64,000 nt of DNA, taken from contig OZ252050.1 in assembly GCA_965247975.1 (NCBI GenBank), forward strand, positions 3,844,001-3,908,000. Direction: 5' to 3'. Each line of letters starts with the position of its first letter. Within the stretch, counting starts at the first letter, position 1. A program made the translations under genes and the position numbers. Under the pieces are notes generated by a model. It was given only the letters and a program-made list of their open reading frames with translations. It ran no database searches and had not been told where the DNA came from. The DNA is from Taishania sp965247975. Lineage in GTDB: Bacteria > Bacteroidota > Bacteroidia > Flavobacteriales_D > Crocinitomicaceae. Shown here one piece after another: positions 8,232 through 16,241 of the stretch.

Positions 8232-8522
8232 TTAAATTTGTTTTGCGCCTTCTGGCATTACGTAAAATGTTGGGTGACGGTAAATCTTGTCATCCGATGG
8301 GTCGAAAAGCATATCAGCATCTTCAGAGGTTGACGCAACGACATATTTTGATGGAACAACCCAAATGCTGCTTCCTTCGTTACGTCTTGTGTAAATGTCG
8401 CGCGCATTTTGCAAGGCCATTTTTCCGTCTGATGCATGGACACTTCCAGCATGTTTATGTTCTCCTCCCATTTTTCCTTGGATAAATACTTCCCAAAGAT
8501 CGAGTTGTGTATCTTGTGTCAT
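8232..8522 (-). CDS. paaB: Phenylacetate-CoA epoxidase subunit PaaB
   Basis: This 96-residue protein matches PaaB, which bridges PaaA-PaaC heterodimers. The family pattern is clear: LWEVFIQGKMGGEHKHAGSV near the start, ALQNARDIYTRRNEGSSIWV in the middle and DKIYRHPTFYVMPEG at the end. Length is normal. It sits 17 nt after paaA and 3 nt before paaC. The reductase subunit gene paaE is not present in this cluster or in the window. Confidence 0.95.
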   Translation of the reverse strand: MTQDTQLDLWEVFIQGKMGGEHKHAGSVHASDGKMALQNARDIYTRRNEGSSIWVVPSKYVVASTSEDADMLFDPSDDKIYRHPTFYVMPEGAKQI

Positions 8523-8539
8523 TTTGAATAAATTTTGAT

Positions 8540-9472
8540 TTAATGATTTGAATTATTTTCTTGAAATGCTGCTGCCGCTTCACGCACCCAAGCTCCATCG
8601 TTGTGGTACTGAACGTGATGTGCCATTCGCTGTTTGTTACATGGCCCATTTCCATTGATGACCCGTTGAAATTCTTCCCAATTGATTTCGCCGTGATCAT
8701 ACGCTTGTTTTTCTTCGTTCCATTTTAAATCCTTGTCTGGAATTGTGAGTCCGATAACTTCTGCTTGTTGCACCGTTTTATCGATAAATCGCTGGCGCAA
8801 CACATCATTGCTTTGGCGTTTGATTTTCCATTTGAATGCGTTGCCAGAATTTGGACTATCGCTATCGTGTGGACCAAACATCATCAACGATGGCCACCAC
8901 CAGCGGTTCATTGCATCTTGAGCCATGGCTTGTTGGTCTTTGGTGCCTTTCATCATGTGCGCCATGATTTCGTATCCTTGACGTTGGTGAAAACTTTCTT
9001 CCTTGCAAATCCGAACCATTCCGCGGGCGTAAGGACCATAAGAAGTGCGTTGCAACGAAACTTGATTTACAATCGCAGCGCCGTCAACGAGCCAACCAAT
9101 TGCACCGATATCCGCCCACGTCAATGCTGGATAATTAAAGATATTGGAATACTTCGCTTTGCCAGTGTGTAGTTGGTCAATCAATTCCTCCCGCGAAATT
9201 CCAAGCGTTTCGGCAGCACTGTACAAGTACAAACCATGACCGCCCTCGTCTTGAATTTTTGCCAACAAAATTTGTTTTGCACGTAAACTTGGAGCTCTGG
9301 AAACCCAATTTCCTTCTGGTTGCATTCCAATAACTTCCGAATGTGCATGTTGCGAAATTTGACGGATCAGATGCTTGCGGTATGCTGACGGCATTACATC
9401 TTTTGGTTCAATTTTTATTTCTTGATCAATTTTATCTTGAAAAGAAACATCGATATCTATTTGTGTGCTCAT
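8540..9472 (-). CDS. paaA: Phenylacetate-CoA epoxidase catalytic subunit PaaA
   Basis: This 310-residue protein is the di-iron oxygenase subunit that converts phenylacetyl-CoA to its ring-1,2-epoxide. Two Glu-x-x-His iron-ligand motifs are visible, KIQDEGGHGLYLYSAAE and RICKEESFHQRQGYE, plus the N-terminal MPSAYRKHLIRQISQHAHSE. It is the first gene of the paaABCD-hmgA-hppD block. A CRP-type palindrome at 9516-9531 lies 44 nt upstream of the ATG, and TTATTTTG at 9487-9494 resembles a -7 box, so control by the adjacent Crp/Fnr protein is likely. Confidence 0.95.
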   Translation of the reverse strand: MSTQIDIDVSFQDKIDQEIKIEPKDVMPSAYRKHLIRQISQHAHSEVIGMQPEGNWVSRAPSLRAKQILLAKIQDEGGHGLYLYSAAETLGISREELIDQLHTGKAKYSNIFNYPALTWADIGAIGWLVDGAAIVNQVSLQRTSYGPYARGMVRICKEESFHQRQGYEIMAHMMKGTKDQQAMAQDAMNRWWWPSLMMFGPHDSDSPNSGNAFKWKIKRQSNDVLRQRFIDKTVQQAEVIGLTIPDKDLKWNEEKQAYDHGEINWEEFQRVINGNGPCNKQRMAHHVQYHNDGAWVREAAAAFQENNSNH

Positions 9473-9515
9473 AATTGCTTTTTGGGCAAAATAACAGCAT
9501 TCAAATGATGAAAAA

Positions 9516-9531
9516 TGTGATGCAAATCACA
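9516..9531. promoter_or_regulatory. CRP/FNR-type operator upstream of paaA
   Basis: TGTGATGCAAATCACA is a perfect 16-bp inverted repeat with 6-bp arms and a 4-bp spacer. It fits the E. coli CRP consensus TGTGA-N6-TCACA fully and shares the TGAT-N4-ATCA core of FNR sites. Its centre is about 43 bp upstream of the start site expected from the -7-like box at 9487-9494, the position of a class II activator. It lies in the 73-bp gap between the Crp/Fnr gene and paaA. Confidence 0.8.
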
Positions 9532-9545
9532 GAATTGTGAAGCGC

Positions 9546-10244
9546 CTATTCAGCGATTTTCTCCAATTGCTTTAAGGAACAAATTTTGATTTCTTTCCCA
9601 ACTAAATCAATAATTTCCTGCTTTTTGAGGTTGTATAGCGTACGTGTCACCGTTTCTCTTGTCGTTCCAACCATGCTCGCTAAATCATCCCGTTTTACTT
9701 GAATGTTTATGGTTTGTTGATCTTCTTTGAACCCATAATGTTTGTACAAGACAATTAGCGTTTTGGCCAATCGAGCAATGACAGATTGTTGCGCTGTGCG
9801 AGTGATAATGTCTTCAGCTTCCTTCAATTCATGGGCGAGCAACTGGGCTATTTTAAATGTAAGTTTTCCATCCTTGGAAATCATCTCATAAAAATCCGAT
9901 TTAGGTAAAAAGCAAACTTGAGAATCTTCTAAGGCAATTGCAGAGCACGAATACGTGTCTTCTCCAAAAAGCGCGCGATGTCCCATGATATTTCCATCAC
10001 TGATTAAATGAACGATTTGCTCTTTTCCGTCGACTCCTTTTTGATAGACTTTAATTTTTCCATGAACCACACAAAAAATGCCTTTTGGATGATGACCGAC
10101 TTGGAACAATTCTTCGCCTTTGGCATAGACATAGCTCGATTTCATTCCATCCATTTGTGAAAGAATGTCGAAACTGCATGTTCTAAAAATCGAATTATTT
10201 CGAGCAATGCATTTTTGACACGACGGACTTTCAACAGATTTCAT
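9546..10244 (-). CDS. Crp/Fnr family transcriptional regulator
   Basis: Starting at the ATG at 10244 gives 232 residues; a longer frame upstream adds a 34-residue basic segment unlike the family. The protein has an N-terminal cysteine cluster (C9, C12, C23), a cyclic-nucleotide-binding-type jelly roll (GEELFQVGHHPKGIFCVVHG) and a C-terminal winged helix with recognition helix GTTRETVTRTLYNLKKQ at about residues 193-209. The C-X2-C-X10-C spacing differs from E. coli FNR (C-X2-C-X5-C), but an oxygen-sensing iron-sulfur cluster is possible with later cysteines. It directly precedes paaA and a CRP-type palindrome, so it may regulate the paa operon in response to oxygen or a nucleotide. Confidence 0.9.
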   Translation of the reverse strand: MKSVESPSCQKCIARNNSIFRTCSFDILSQMDGMKSSYVYAKGEELFQVGHHPKGIFCVVHGKIKVYQKGVDGKEQIVHLISDGNIMGHRALFGEDTYSCSAIALEDSQVCFLPKSDFYEMISKDGKLTFKIAQLLAHELKEAEDIITRTAQQSVIARLAKTLIVLYKHYGFKEDQQTINIQVKRDDLASMVGTTRETVTRTLYNLKKQEIIDLVGKEIKICSLKQLEKIAE

Positions 10245-10271
10245 GAAATACTTGTTATTCAATAGCATCGC

Positions 10272-10287
10272 TAAAATAGCTATTTTA
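10272..10287. promoter_or_regulatory. 16-bp perfect palindrome between the Crp/Fnr and DsbA-like genes
   Basis: TAAAATAGCTATTTTA is self-complementary over 16 bp and lies 28 bp upstream of the regulator's ATG and 51 bp upstream of the divergent DsbA-like start. It could be an operator for autoregulation. Its AT-rich content makes chance occurrence possible. Confidence 0.4.
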
Positions 10288-10325
10288 TGTTTGCGGAAAG
10301 AAGGAGTGGTTAATAAATGTTTCCA

Positions 10326-10333
10326 TACTTTTG
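10326..10333 (+). promoter_or_regulatory. -7 box of the DsbA-like gene (leaderless)
   Basis: TACTTTTG matches TAnnTTTG and ends 4 nt before the ATG at 10338, the same spacing as at 726-738. This supports 10338 rather than the upstream in-frame ATG at 10317, which would lie before the transcript starts. Confidence 0.6.
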
Positions 10334-10337
10334 TTCT

Positions 10338-11069
10338 ATGAAACACTTATTCCTTAGTGTCCTAATTATGGTAGCGCATTGGTCCTATGCTCAGGACTCG
10401 TTGACCATTTCAAAAAAATCCAACAAAGTGAAAGTAGAAATTTGGAGTGACGTAGCTTGTCCGTTTTGTTACATTGGCAAGCGAAAATTTGAACAAGCTT
10501 TGGCTCAATTTGAGTACAAAGATTCGATTGAAATTGAATGGAAAAGTTTTCAGTTAGATCCTACGATTCCGAAAAATGTGGATCAAAGTATTGGTATGTA
10601 TCAGTATTTGGCGGATAATAAAGGCATAAGCTTGAAAGAATCAAAGCGCATGCATGAAAATGTGACTGAATATGCCAAAACCGTTGGTCTCATTTACGAT
10701 TTTGATCATGCTAAAATTTCCAATACGTTTGATGCTGCTCGATTGATTCACTTTGCAAAGCAGTTTGACAAACAAGGTCTTGCGAAAGAAAAATTGCTAG
10801 AAGCTCATTTTACCTTGGGATTAGATGTAGCCGATATTAAAGTTCTAATTAAACTGGCTGAAGAAATTGGGCTTGAAAAAGATAAAGTACGTTCGATGCT
10901 CTTGAGTGATGACTTCAAACTTGAAGTTGCTCAAGACATTCAAGAAGCGCGGAATTTGGGTATTACAGGTGTTCCCTTTTTTGTGTTTGATCGCAAACAT
11001 GGTGTTTCTGGAGCACAAGATGTTGAAGTTTTTTTGAATGCGTTGAGAAAATCGTTCGAGGGAAAATAG
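10338..11069 (+). CDS. Exported DsbA-family (FrnE-like) thiol oxidoreductase
   Basis: From the ATG at 10338 the protein has 243 residues. Residues 1-18 form a signal peptide ending SYA-Q. The thioredoxin-fold active site is C41-P-F-C44 (WSDVACPFCYIGKRKFE), and the sequence follows the FrnE/2-hydroxychromene-carboxylate isomerase branch of the DsbA family (FQLDPTIP, ISNTFDAARLIHFAKQ, LGITGVPFFVFDRKHGVSGA). FrnE relatives are usually cytoplasmic, so the signal peptide implies a periplasmic role in thiol redox. The gene is divergent from the Crp/Fnr gene and converges on the next gene with 11 nt between them. Confidence 0.87.
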   Translation: MKHLFLSVLIMVAHWSYAQDSLTISKKSNKVKVEIWSDVACPFCYIGKRKFEQALAQFEYKDSIEIEWKSFQLDPTIPKNVDQSIGMYQYLADNKGISLKESKRMHENVTEYAKTVGLIYDFDHAKISNTFDAARLIHFAKQFDKQGLAKEKLLEAHFTLGLDVADIKVLIKLAEEIGLEKDKVRSMLLSDDFKLEVAQDIQEARNLGITGVPFFVFDRKHGVSGAQDVEVFLNALRKSFEGK

Positions 11070-11080
11070 ATAACATCTTT

Positions 11081-11977
11081 CTACCACCTTGGACAACTAT
11101 TGCAATCATTTGTTGGACGCACATAAAGTACGAAACCGAAAACCAAATCAAGCTGCGCAAAACCATAAGCATGTCGGGCAAATGCGCCTGGATCATTGAT
11201 TCGGGTGCGAACACGCGCTTGGTGCATAAGTCCGCCACTCATGTTAGCTTGAAGAAACAAATGCTTGAAAAATTCCATTCGTGCGCCGAAATGGGCCGAA
11301 ACTGCATATCCAGATAAAGATACAACCCTTGGGTCATCAATGCCGCCAAATCTAAAATTATTGTAGCTCACCAAACCTCCTATTCCTAAACCTACATGAG
11401 TTATTGCCCTAATATGCTCTTTGGGGCTAACCCACAAAGGATCCGACCTAGTTATTTCAATTCGAATATTATTCAAACCGACTGAATTGGCATAGTGAAA
11501 CGTGTTTCTGTCCGTAATGATTAAGGTATCAACGACATTCCCCGAAGGAAAAGATCCCGGAAGATTGTCATTTCCGACATTTCCTGTGATGCTCGTCGAA
11601 TTTCCGTCATTCATCACATATTTGAGGTGATCGATGCCCACAGAAATTGCCCAGTAGTTGCGTACGTAATAGCCCAGACGTGCATTGTATTGCTGGGTAG
11701 TTACTTTCAAGGGATTAAAATAATCAGCATTAAAAGTTCCTGGCGAATCTTGCGCCTTCAGTCCTTTCGCTTCGAAATCAAATCCGCTTCCTTCAAACTG
11801 AATGGTGCTTTTAGTATAAAAAGCTCTGTTATAACCCCAATAAGCGAAAAGAGAACCTTGTGCGTATGAATATTTAGACTTCTTTTTTTGTCCGAAAACT
11901 GGCGTAACGACCATGATGGCTAGAAAAAAAAAGATGACTTTCACGCAAGCTAAAATTGAACTTTTTGTTTGTTTCAT
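11081..11977 (-). CDS. Putative outer-membrane beta-barrel protein
   Basis: This 298-residue protein has an N-terminal hydrophobic signal (about residues 10-29, ending VFG-Q) and then alternating amphipathic segments rich in Tyr, Phe and Gly (AQGSLFAYWGYNRAFY, YNARLGYYVRNYWAISVGI, IRAITHVGLGIGG). It ends with strands such as FAQLDLVFGFVLYV. This is the pattern of a Bacteroidetes outer-membrane barrel. No known enzyme motif is visible and the function is unknown. A short Pro-Thr-Asn-Asp-Cys-Asn-Ser-Cys tail follows the last strand. It is transcribed alone and converges on the DsbA-like gene. Confidence 0.7.
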   Translation of the reverse strand: MKQTKSSILACVKVIFFFLAIMVVTPVFGQKKKSKYSYAQGSLFAYWGYNRAFYTKSTIQFEGSGFDFEAKGLKAQDSPGTFNADYFNPLKVTTQQYNARLGYYVRNYWAISVGIDHLKYVMNDGNSTSITGNVGNDNLPGSFPSGNVVDTLIITDRNTFHYANSVGLNNIRIEITRSDPLWVSPKEHIRAITHVGLGIGGLVSYNNFRFGGIDDPRVVSLSGYAVSAHFGARMEFFKHLFLQANMSGGLMHQARVRTRINDPGAFARHAYGFAQLDLVFGFVLYVRPTNDCNSCPRW

Positions 11978-12084
11978 AATCCAAGTTATCGTAAAAGTAA
12001 CGATTCTTATGAAAAAATAGTGTTCAGAGGAATTTTGGTTAAGTAAAATTAGGATCGGAAAGTTATTGGTGAATAAGGTTGAGG

Positions 12085-12112
12085 GAAAAAAATAATTCCG
12101 AAGCTATCGGAG
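12085..12112 (-). terminator. Weak terminator candidate downstream of the metallopeptidase-like gene
   Basis: On the minus strand a short stem (TCCGA / TCGGA) is followed after 4 nt by seven T. The stem is only 5 bp, so this is tentative. Confidence 0.4.
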
Positions 12113-12167
12113 TTTAGAAGAAAGTCTGTCCCGAAAGCTTTCGTGTTTATTGCGTTTCAAGTGAAGA

Positions 12168-12845
12168 CTAAAAATCTGTATCTTTCATCTTCGGCTCATA
12201 GCTTTCTCTAATTTGATCCGCCCAAACAGCAACATAATTGTCTGCCCATTTTTCTCGCTTTTGGTCATTCGCTTTACTCCAAAACTTTTTATAAAAACTG
12301 TCAATTGAGTGTCCAACTTCATGAAGTAATAAACTTTCTAAGTAATATTTTTTTACATTTTCTTCAGTCCATTTCAATGACCAGCCTGCTTCATCTTCTT
12401 TCAATACTACTCCAAAATCCTTGTAATAATTTAATGTTTTCTTAGTCGGCTTGCTTTTTCCTAATCTCATGATATTATCCATTGGGAAAGGATGAAGAAC
12501 TATTAAATAGACCCCGCTTCCACAAATAAAAGAGGCTTGAAAAGTTTTTCCCTCTAAATAATCATTCTTTTTAATTTTTTGAAACCAAATGTGTGTTATA
12601 TGCTCAGTATGCTCGATGGGAAGTTTTTCCAGGGTAGCTTTTACTTCATTTACATCAATAGGGAAATAAAAATCACGAGAAGGATTATCAACAATATAAA
12701 TTGGCTTTTGTTCACCTTCACTCGGTGCGCTCAAGTTATGTTGTCTTTCGAAAATATTATCAGTTAATTTGGGTCTTTTGCGACCACCCATTACATCACC
12801 AAATTTTTTGTTTTTTCTATATGATGTATGTTTCCTTGACTGCAT
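12168..12845 (-). CDS. Hypothetical protein with HEXXH zinc-peptidase motif
   Basis: I do not recognise this 225-residue protein. It carries H175-E-V-G-H179 in LLHEVGHSIDSFYKKFW, and E198 in EKWADNYVAVWAD lies 19 residues later. An HEXXH helix followed by an Glu-x-x-Ala-type helix is the zinc site of gluzincin-like and ImmA/IrrE-like peptidases, so a metal-dependent peptidase is plausible. The first 30 residues are strongly basic and no signal peptide or membrane segment is seen, so it should be cytoplasmic. The neighbours (outer-membrane protein, rluB) give no functional clue, and it may be an accessory gene. Confidence 0.65.
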   Translation of the reverse strand: MQSRKHTSYRKNKKFGDVMGGRKRPKLTDNIFERQHNLSAPSEGEQKPIYIVDNPSRDFYFPIDVNEVKATLEKLPIEHTEHITHIWFQKIKKNDYLEGKTFQASFICGSGVYLIVLHPFPMDNIMRLGKSKPTKKTLNYYKDFGVVLKEDEAGWSLKWTEENVKKYYLESLLLHEVGHSIDSFYKKFWSKANDQKREKWADNYVAVWADQIRESYEPKMKDTDF

Positions 12846-12890
12846 TTATTTTGCTCTGTTAAATGTATTTTAAAATCAGTCAAAACACTA

Positions 12891-13853
12891 TCAACTCATC
12901 TTCAAAAATGCAACCTCTTTTTCAGTCAAATGTCTATATTGACCACGAGGTAAATCCTTTTTCGTCAAACTGGAAAATTTTACTCTATCCAATTTAATGA
13001 CCTCATATCCCAAAGCCTCAAAAGTTCTTCGGACAATGCGATTTTTTCCTGAGTGAATTTCAACACCTAACTCGCGTGATGTTCCATCTTTGATAAACTC
13101 CACTTTGTCAAAACGCGATGTTCCGTCCTCTAAATCAACGCCTTTGAGTAATTTCTCCATGTCGTCGGCATTGAACCCTTTGTTTAACTCAACATCATAC
13201 AATTTCGAAGTTTTCGTGCGTGGGTGAGTTAATTTTTTGGCCATGTCGCCGTCATTGGTAAACAACAACAAACCTGTTGTGTCTCGGTCCAAACGCCCAA
13301 CTGGATAAACGCGCTCTTTGCAAGCTTTGGCAACCAATCCCATCACTGTTTTTCGTCCCAAAGGATCGTCCATGGTTGTAATAAATCCTTTTGGTTTATT
13401 CAAAAGCACATAGCGCTTTGTTTCAGATTTTATCGTTCCGCCATCGTATTTTACCACGTCGGTAGATTTGATTTTATATCCCAATTCGGTCACAATCACA
13501 TCATTCACCGAAACAACTCCCGTTGCGATCAAGACATCAGCCTCGCGACGTGAACAAATTCCTGCATTGGACAAATATTTATTCAAACGAATGGCATCAT
13601 CGTTGAATTTTGGAAGCGGATCTCCTTTTTTTACTTTTTCCTTGAAATCGCTGTACTTGCGTTTTTCCTTGATGGAAACTTCTTTTTTGTCTTCACTTTT
13701 TACGTTGAATTTTCCGTCTAAAGGTTTCCCAGAAGCCGTTTTTTTCACATCATTTTTAGTTCCAGATTTTTTGGAAGTAGTTGTTTTCTTAGCAGTTGTG
13801 CGCGTCGTTTTTTTGGCGTTACGATCACCGCGACCTTTATTGTTTGTGTTCAT
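12891..13853 (-). CDS. rluB: Ribosomal large-subunit pseudouridine synthase, RluB/RsuA family
   Basis: The protein has a Lys/Thr-rich basic extension of about 80 residues, an S4 RNA-binding domain (IRLNKYLSNAGICSRREADV) and a pseudouridine synthase domain with the catalytic Asp in YPVGRLDRDTTGLLLFTNDG. The RsuA-type ending SGKNRIVRRTFEALGYEV is present. RluB makes pseudouridine 2605 of 23S rRNA in E. coli. The start at 13853 (Met-Asn-Thr-Asn) is chosen because it begins the usual hydrophilic Lys-rich tail; an in-frame ATG at 13895 would add 14 residues and lies only 10 nt from the -7 box. Long basic extensions are common in Bacteroidetes homologues. Confidence 0.9.
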   Translation of the reverse strand: MNTNNKGRGDRNAKKTTRTTAKKTTTSKKSGTKNDVKKTASGKPLDGKFNVKSEDKKEVSIKEKRKYSDFKEKVKKGDPLPKFNDDAIRLNKYLSNAGICSRREADVLIATGVVSVNDVIVTELGYKIKSTDVVKYDGGTIKSETKRYVLLNKPKGFITTMDDPLGRKTVMGLVAKACKERVYPVGRLDRDTTGLLLFTNDGDMAKKLTHPRTKTSKLYDVELNKGFNADDMEKLLKGVDLEDGTSRFDKVEFIKDGTSRELGVEIHSGKNRIVRRTFEALGYEVIKLDRVKFSSLTKKDLPRGQYRHLTEKEVAFLKMS

Positions 13854-13905
13854 CTCGAGCAGAATTAATAAAATATATGTGCTTGCCGTTTGCAAGTCTT
13901 GAGGA

Positions 13906-13913
13906 CAAAGGTA
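13906..13913 (-). promoter_or_regulatory. -7 box of rluB
   Basis: The minus strand reads TACCTTTG, an exact TAnnTTTG. Transcription should start near 13900, giving a leader of about 45 nt to the ATG at 13853. No clear -33 box. Confidence 0.55.
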
Positions 13914-13969
13914 CGGAAATTAAATTTTAAGTTTTGATGATTCTAACAATGTTTGATTCTAATCGAATC

Positions 13970-13999
13970 TTTGATTTCTTGCAGAATTTCCTAATTTTG
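13970..13999 (+). promoter_or_regulatory. Promoter of the yicC-gmk-nadD operon
   Basis: TTTG at 13970-13973, an 18-nt spacer and TAATTTTG at 13992-13999 match both halves of the Bacteroidetes promoter. The start site should be near 14006, about 20 nt upstream of the ATG. Confidence 0.75.
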
Positions 14000-14026
14000 G
14001 GATGAATTAATCAAAATCGCGCGTTT

Positions 14027-14893
14027 ATGCTCATGTCAATGACTGGTTTCGGAAAGGCAACCGGCACGTTTCAATCAAAAAAAATTTCGGTGGAAGTTCG
14101 CTCCTTGAACAGTAAATCGGCGGATGTCAATGTGCGTATTCACAATTCCTACAAAGAATTGGAGCCTTTTGCTCGAAAATATGTGACAAATGCTCTGGAA
14201 CGTGGAAAGATTGATATGTCGATCAATTTAGATAGTTCGGGCGATTCAAAGGCGTTTTCGATCAATCAAGATTTGGCGAAGGCATATTTCAATGATTTGA
14301 AAGCAATCAATGATTCCATTGGCGAAAAAACCGTAGATTATATGGCGCTTATTTTGAGAATGCCAGATATTTATGTGAATGAACGCGAAGAATTAAGCGA
14401 CGATGAAAAATCTATGATTACCCACTTAATTCAAGATGCTTGTAAAAATTTAAATGAATTTCGCAGACAAGAAGGAATTGCACTGGAAACAGAATTTACG
14501 GAGCGTGTCAATGACATCAAAGCGTTATTGAACGACGTTCCAAAATACGAGCAAGAACGTGTGGAAACCGTACGTGAACGAATTCGAAAAGGCTTGGAAG
14601 AGGTTACAAATGGTAATTACGACAACAATCGCATGGAACAAGAATTGATTTTTTACATCGAAAAATTAGACGTTTCGGAAGAAAAAATGCGTTTGTCGAA
14701 TCATCTCGATTATTTCTTGGAAACCATGAAAACAGAAGCTTCTGGACGGAAATTGGGATTCATTTCGCAAGAAATTGGTCGCGAAATAAATACGCTTGGG
14801 AGTAAAAGCAATCACGCTGAAATGCAAAAATTGGTGGTTGCCATGAAAGATAATTTGGAAAAAATCAAAGAACAAATATTAAATACTTTGTAA
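14027..14893 (+). CDS. YicC/YloC-family endoribonuclease
   Basis: This 288-residue protein starts MLMSMTGFGKATG, the characteristic YicC N-terminus, and the first ATG fits the usual Met-x-x-Ser-Met-Thr-Gly-Phe-Gly pattern best. The C-terminal DUF1732 part is visible as EKMRLSNHLDYFLETMKTE and GRKLGFISQEIGREINTLGSK. Members of this family are endoribonucleases; the substrate in Bacteroidetes is not established. It is the first gene of a tight operon with gmk (8 nt downstream) and nadD, an arrangement often seen for yicC and gmk. Confidence 0.92.
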   Translation: MLMSMTGFGKATGTFQSKKISVEVRSLNSKSADVNVRIHNSYKELEPFARKYVTNALERGKIDMSINLDSSGDSKAFSINQDLAKAYFNDLKAINDSIGEKTVDYMALILRMPDIYVNEREELSDDEKSMITHLIQDACKNLNEFRRQEGIALETEFTERVNDIKALLNDVPKYEQERVETVRERIRKGLEEVTNGNYDNNRMEQELIFYIEKLDVSEEKMRLSNHLDYFLETMKTEASGRKLGFISQEIGREINTLGSKSNHAEMQKLVVAMKDNLEKIKEQILNTL

Positions 14894-14901
14894 TTCGCTC
14901 C

Positions 14902-15483
14902 ATGGAATTGTTCTCAAAATCAGGTAAATGCATCATCTTTTCGGCACCGTCAGGAGCAGGAAAAACAACCATTGTGCACGCGCTCTTAGAACAAAATTTA
15001 GGTCTTGAATTTTCGGTTTCAGCATGCAGCAGAGAACCTCGTCCGAATGAAAAACATGGTGCAGATTATTATTTTTTGGGGGTCGAAGGATTTAAAAAAG
15101 AAATAGCCAAAAACGCATTTGTTGAATGGGAAGAAGTATATGAAAATAACTTCTACGGAACTTTGAAATCAGAAATTGAACGCATTTGGTCGAATGGAAA
15201 TTCGGTTATTTTCGATGTCGATGTGATTGGTGGACTCAACCTAAAACGCATTTTCGGGGATCAAGCATTGGCCGTTTTTGTCCAAGCTCCAAGCATCGAA
15301 GCGCTCGAAAAACGTTTGCGTGGAAGATCCACCGAATCGGAAGAAAAAATTCAAACGCGCTTGGCGAAAGCAACGAAAGAAATGAGTTTTGCGTCAGATT
15401 TCGATTACATTTTAGTGAACGACGACATAAAAATAGCTTGTGAAGAAGCAAAGGAAGTTGTTCACCAATTTCTTAGGAAATGA
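14902..15483 (+). CDS. gmk: Guanylate kinase
   Basis: This 193-residue protein phosphorylates GMP to GDP with ATP. The P-loop is residues 14-23 (SAPSGAGKTT). The GMP-binding SACSREPRPNEKHGADYYF and the lid/Asp segment VIFDVDVIGG are in place, and the Arg-rich RLRGRSTESEEKIQTRLAKA follows. Length is typical. Its TGA stop overlaps the ATG of nadD (ATGA), so the two are probably translationally coupled. Confidence 0.96.
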   Translation: MELFSKSGKCIIFSAPSGAGKTTIVHALLEQNLGLEFSVSACSREPRPNEKHGADYYFLGVEGFKKEIAKNAFVEWEEVYENNFYGTLKSEIERIWSNGNSVIFDVDVIGGLNLKRIFGDQALAVFVQAPSIEALEKRLRGRSTESEEKIQTRLAKATKEMSFASDFDYILVNDDIKIACEEAKEVVHQFLRK

Positions 15484-16088
15484 ACGTAGCACTCTTTTTT
15501 GGTTCTTTCAATCCCATTCACGTGGGACATTTGGTCATTGCGAATCACATTGCGCAGCGCGAAGAAATTGATCAAGTTTGGCTCGTTGTTTCGCCGCACA
15601 ATCCTTTAAAAGATAAAAATACCTTACTCGCTGATTATCATCGCTTGGCGCTGGTCAAAGAAGCGGTTTATTCAAACCCAAAAATGCGCGCTTCGGACGT
15701 AGAATTTGGCTTAGAACAACCAAACTATACGATAAAAACGCTTGCCATTTTAAAAGAAAAATATCCTGAAAACAAATTTTCCTTGATTCTAGGAGAAGAC
15801 AATTTGCGCACCTTTCACAAATGGTTCAATCACGAAACCATTTTAAAAAACCATTCGATTTACGTTTACCCAAGAGTGCATACAATTCAAGAATTGGAAC
15901 ATTTAGCAGATAAAAAGGAGAACAACTTCGATCAACATCCAAACGTTATTTTTTGTTCCGATGCGCCAATCATGGCCATTTCTTCCAGCTATATTCGTCA
16001 TGCCATCAAAGCGAAAAAAGAGGTGCGTTACTTATTGACTCCAGAAGTCATGAAATATGTGGACGAGATGGGATTTTATAAAAAATGA
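15480..16088 (+). CDS. nadD: Nicotinate-nucleotide adenylyltransferase
   Basis: This 202-residue protein adenylates nicotinate mononucleotide in NAD synthesis. The nucleotidyltransferase motif GSFNPIHVGH is at residues 8-17 and the C-terminal motif ISSSYIRHAIK is near residue 170. The substrate loop LVVSPHNPLKDK, typical of NadD, is also present. It overlaps gmk by 4 nt and is the last gene of the operon. No terminator is evident in the 153 bp before recJ. Confidence 0.95.
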   Translation: MNVALFFGSFNPIHVGHLVIANHIAQREEIDQVWLVVSPHNPLKDKNTLLADYHRLALVKEAVYSNPKMRASDVEFGLEQPNYTIKTLAILKEKYPENKFSLILGEDNLRTFHKWFNHETILKNHSIYVYPRVHTIQELEHLADKKENNFDQHPNVIFCSDAPIMAISSSYIRHAIKAKKEVRYLLTPEVMKYVDEMGFYKK

Positions 16089-16241
16089 ATTTTCAATAAT
16101 TTCATTATTGAGCATCAAATGCGATCAAAAAATTGAATTTTTATGATCCACAATTCAAAAATTCACAGTAACTTCAAGTTGAATTTATCAATGAACGAAT
16201 TAGGTTAACCTTTTTAAAAACTTACCAAATACAGATAAAAC

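Noticed and set aside
13854..13895. Start of rluB at the ATG at 13895
   Set aside because: It would add a short hydrophobic segment and lies only 10 nt from the -7 box; 13853 begins the usual basic hydrophilic tail. Not excluded.
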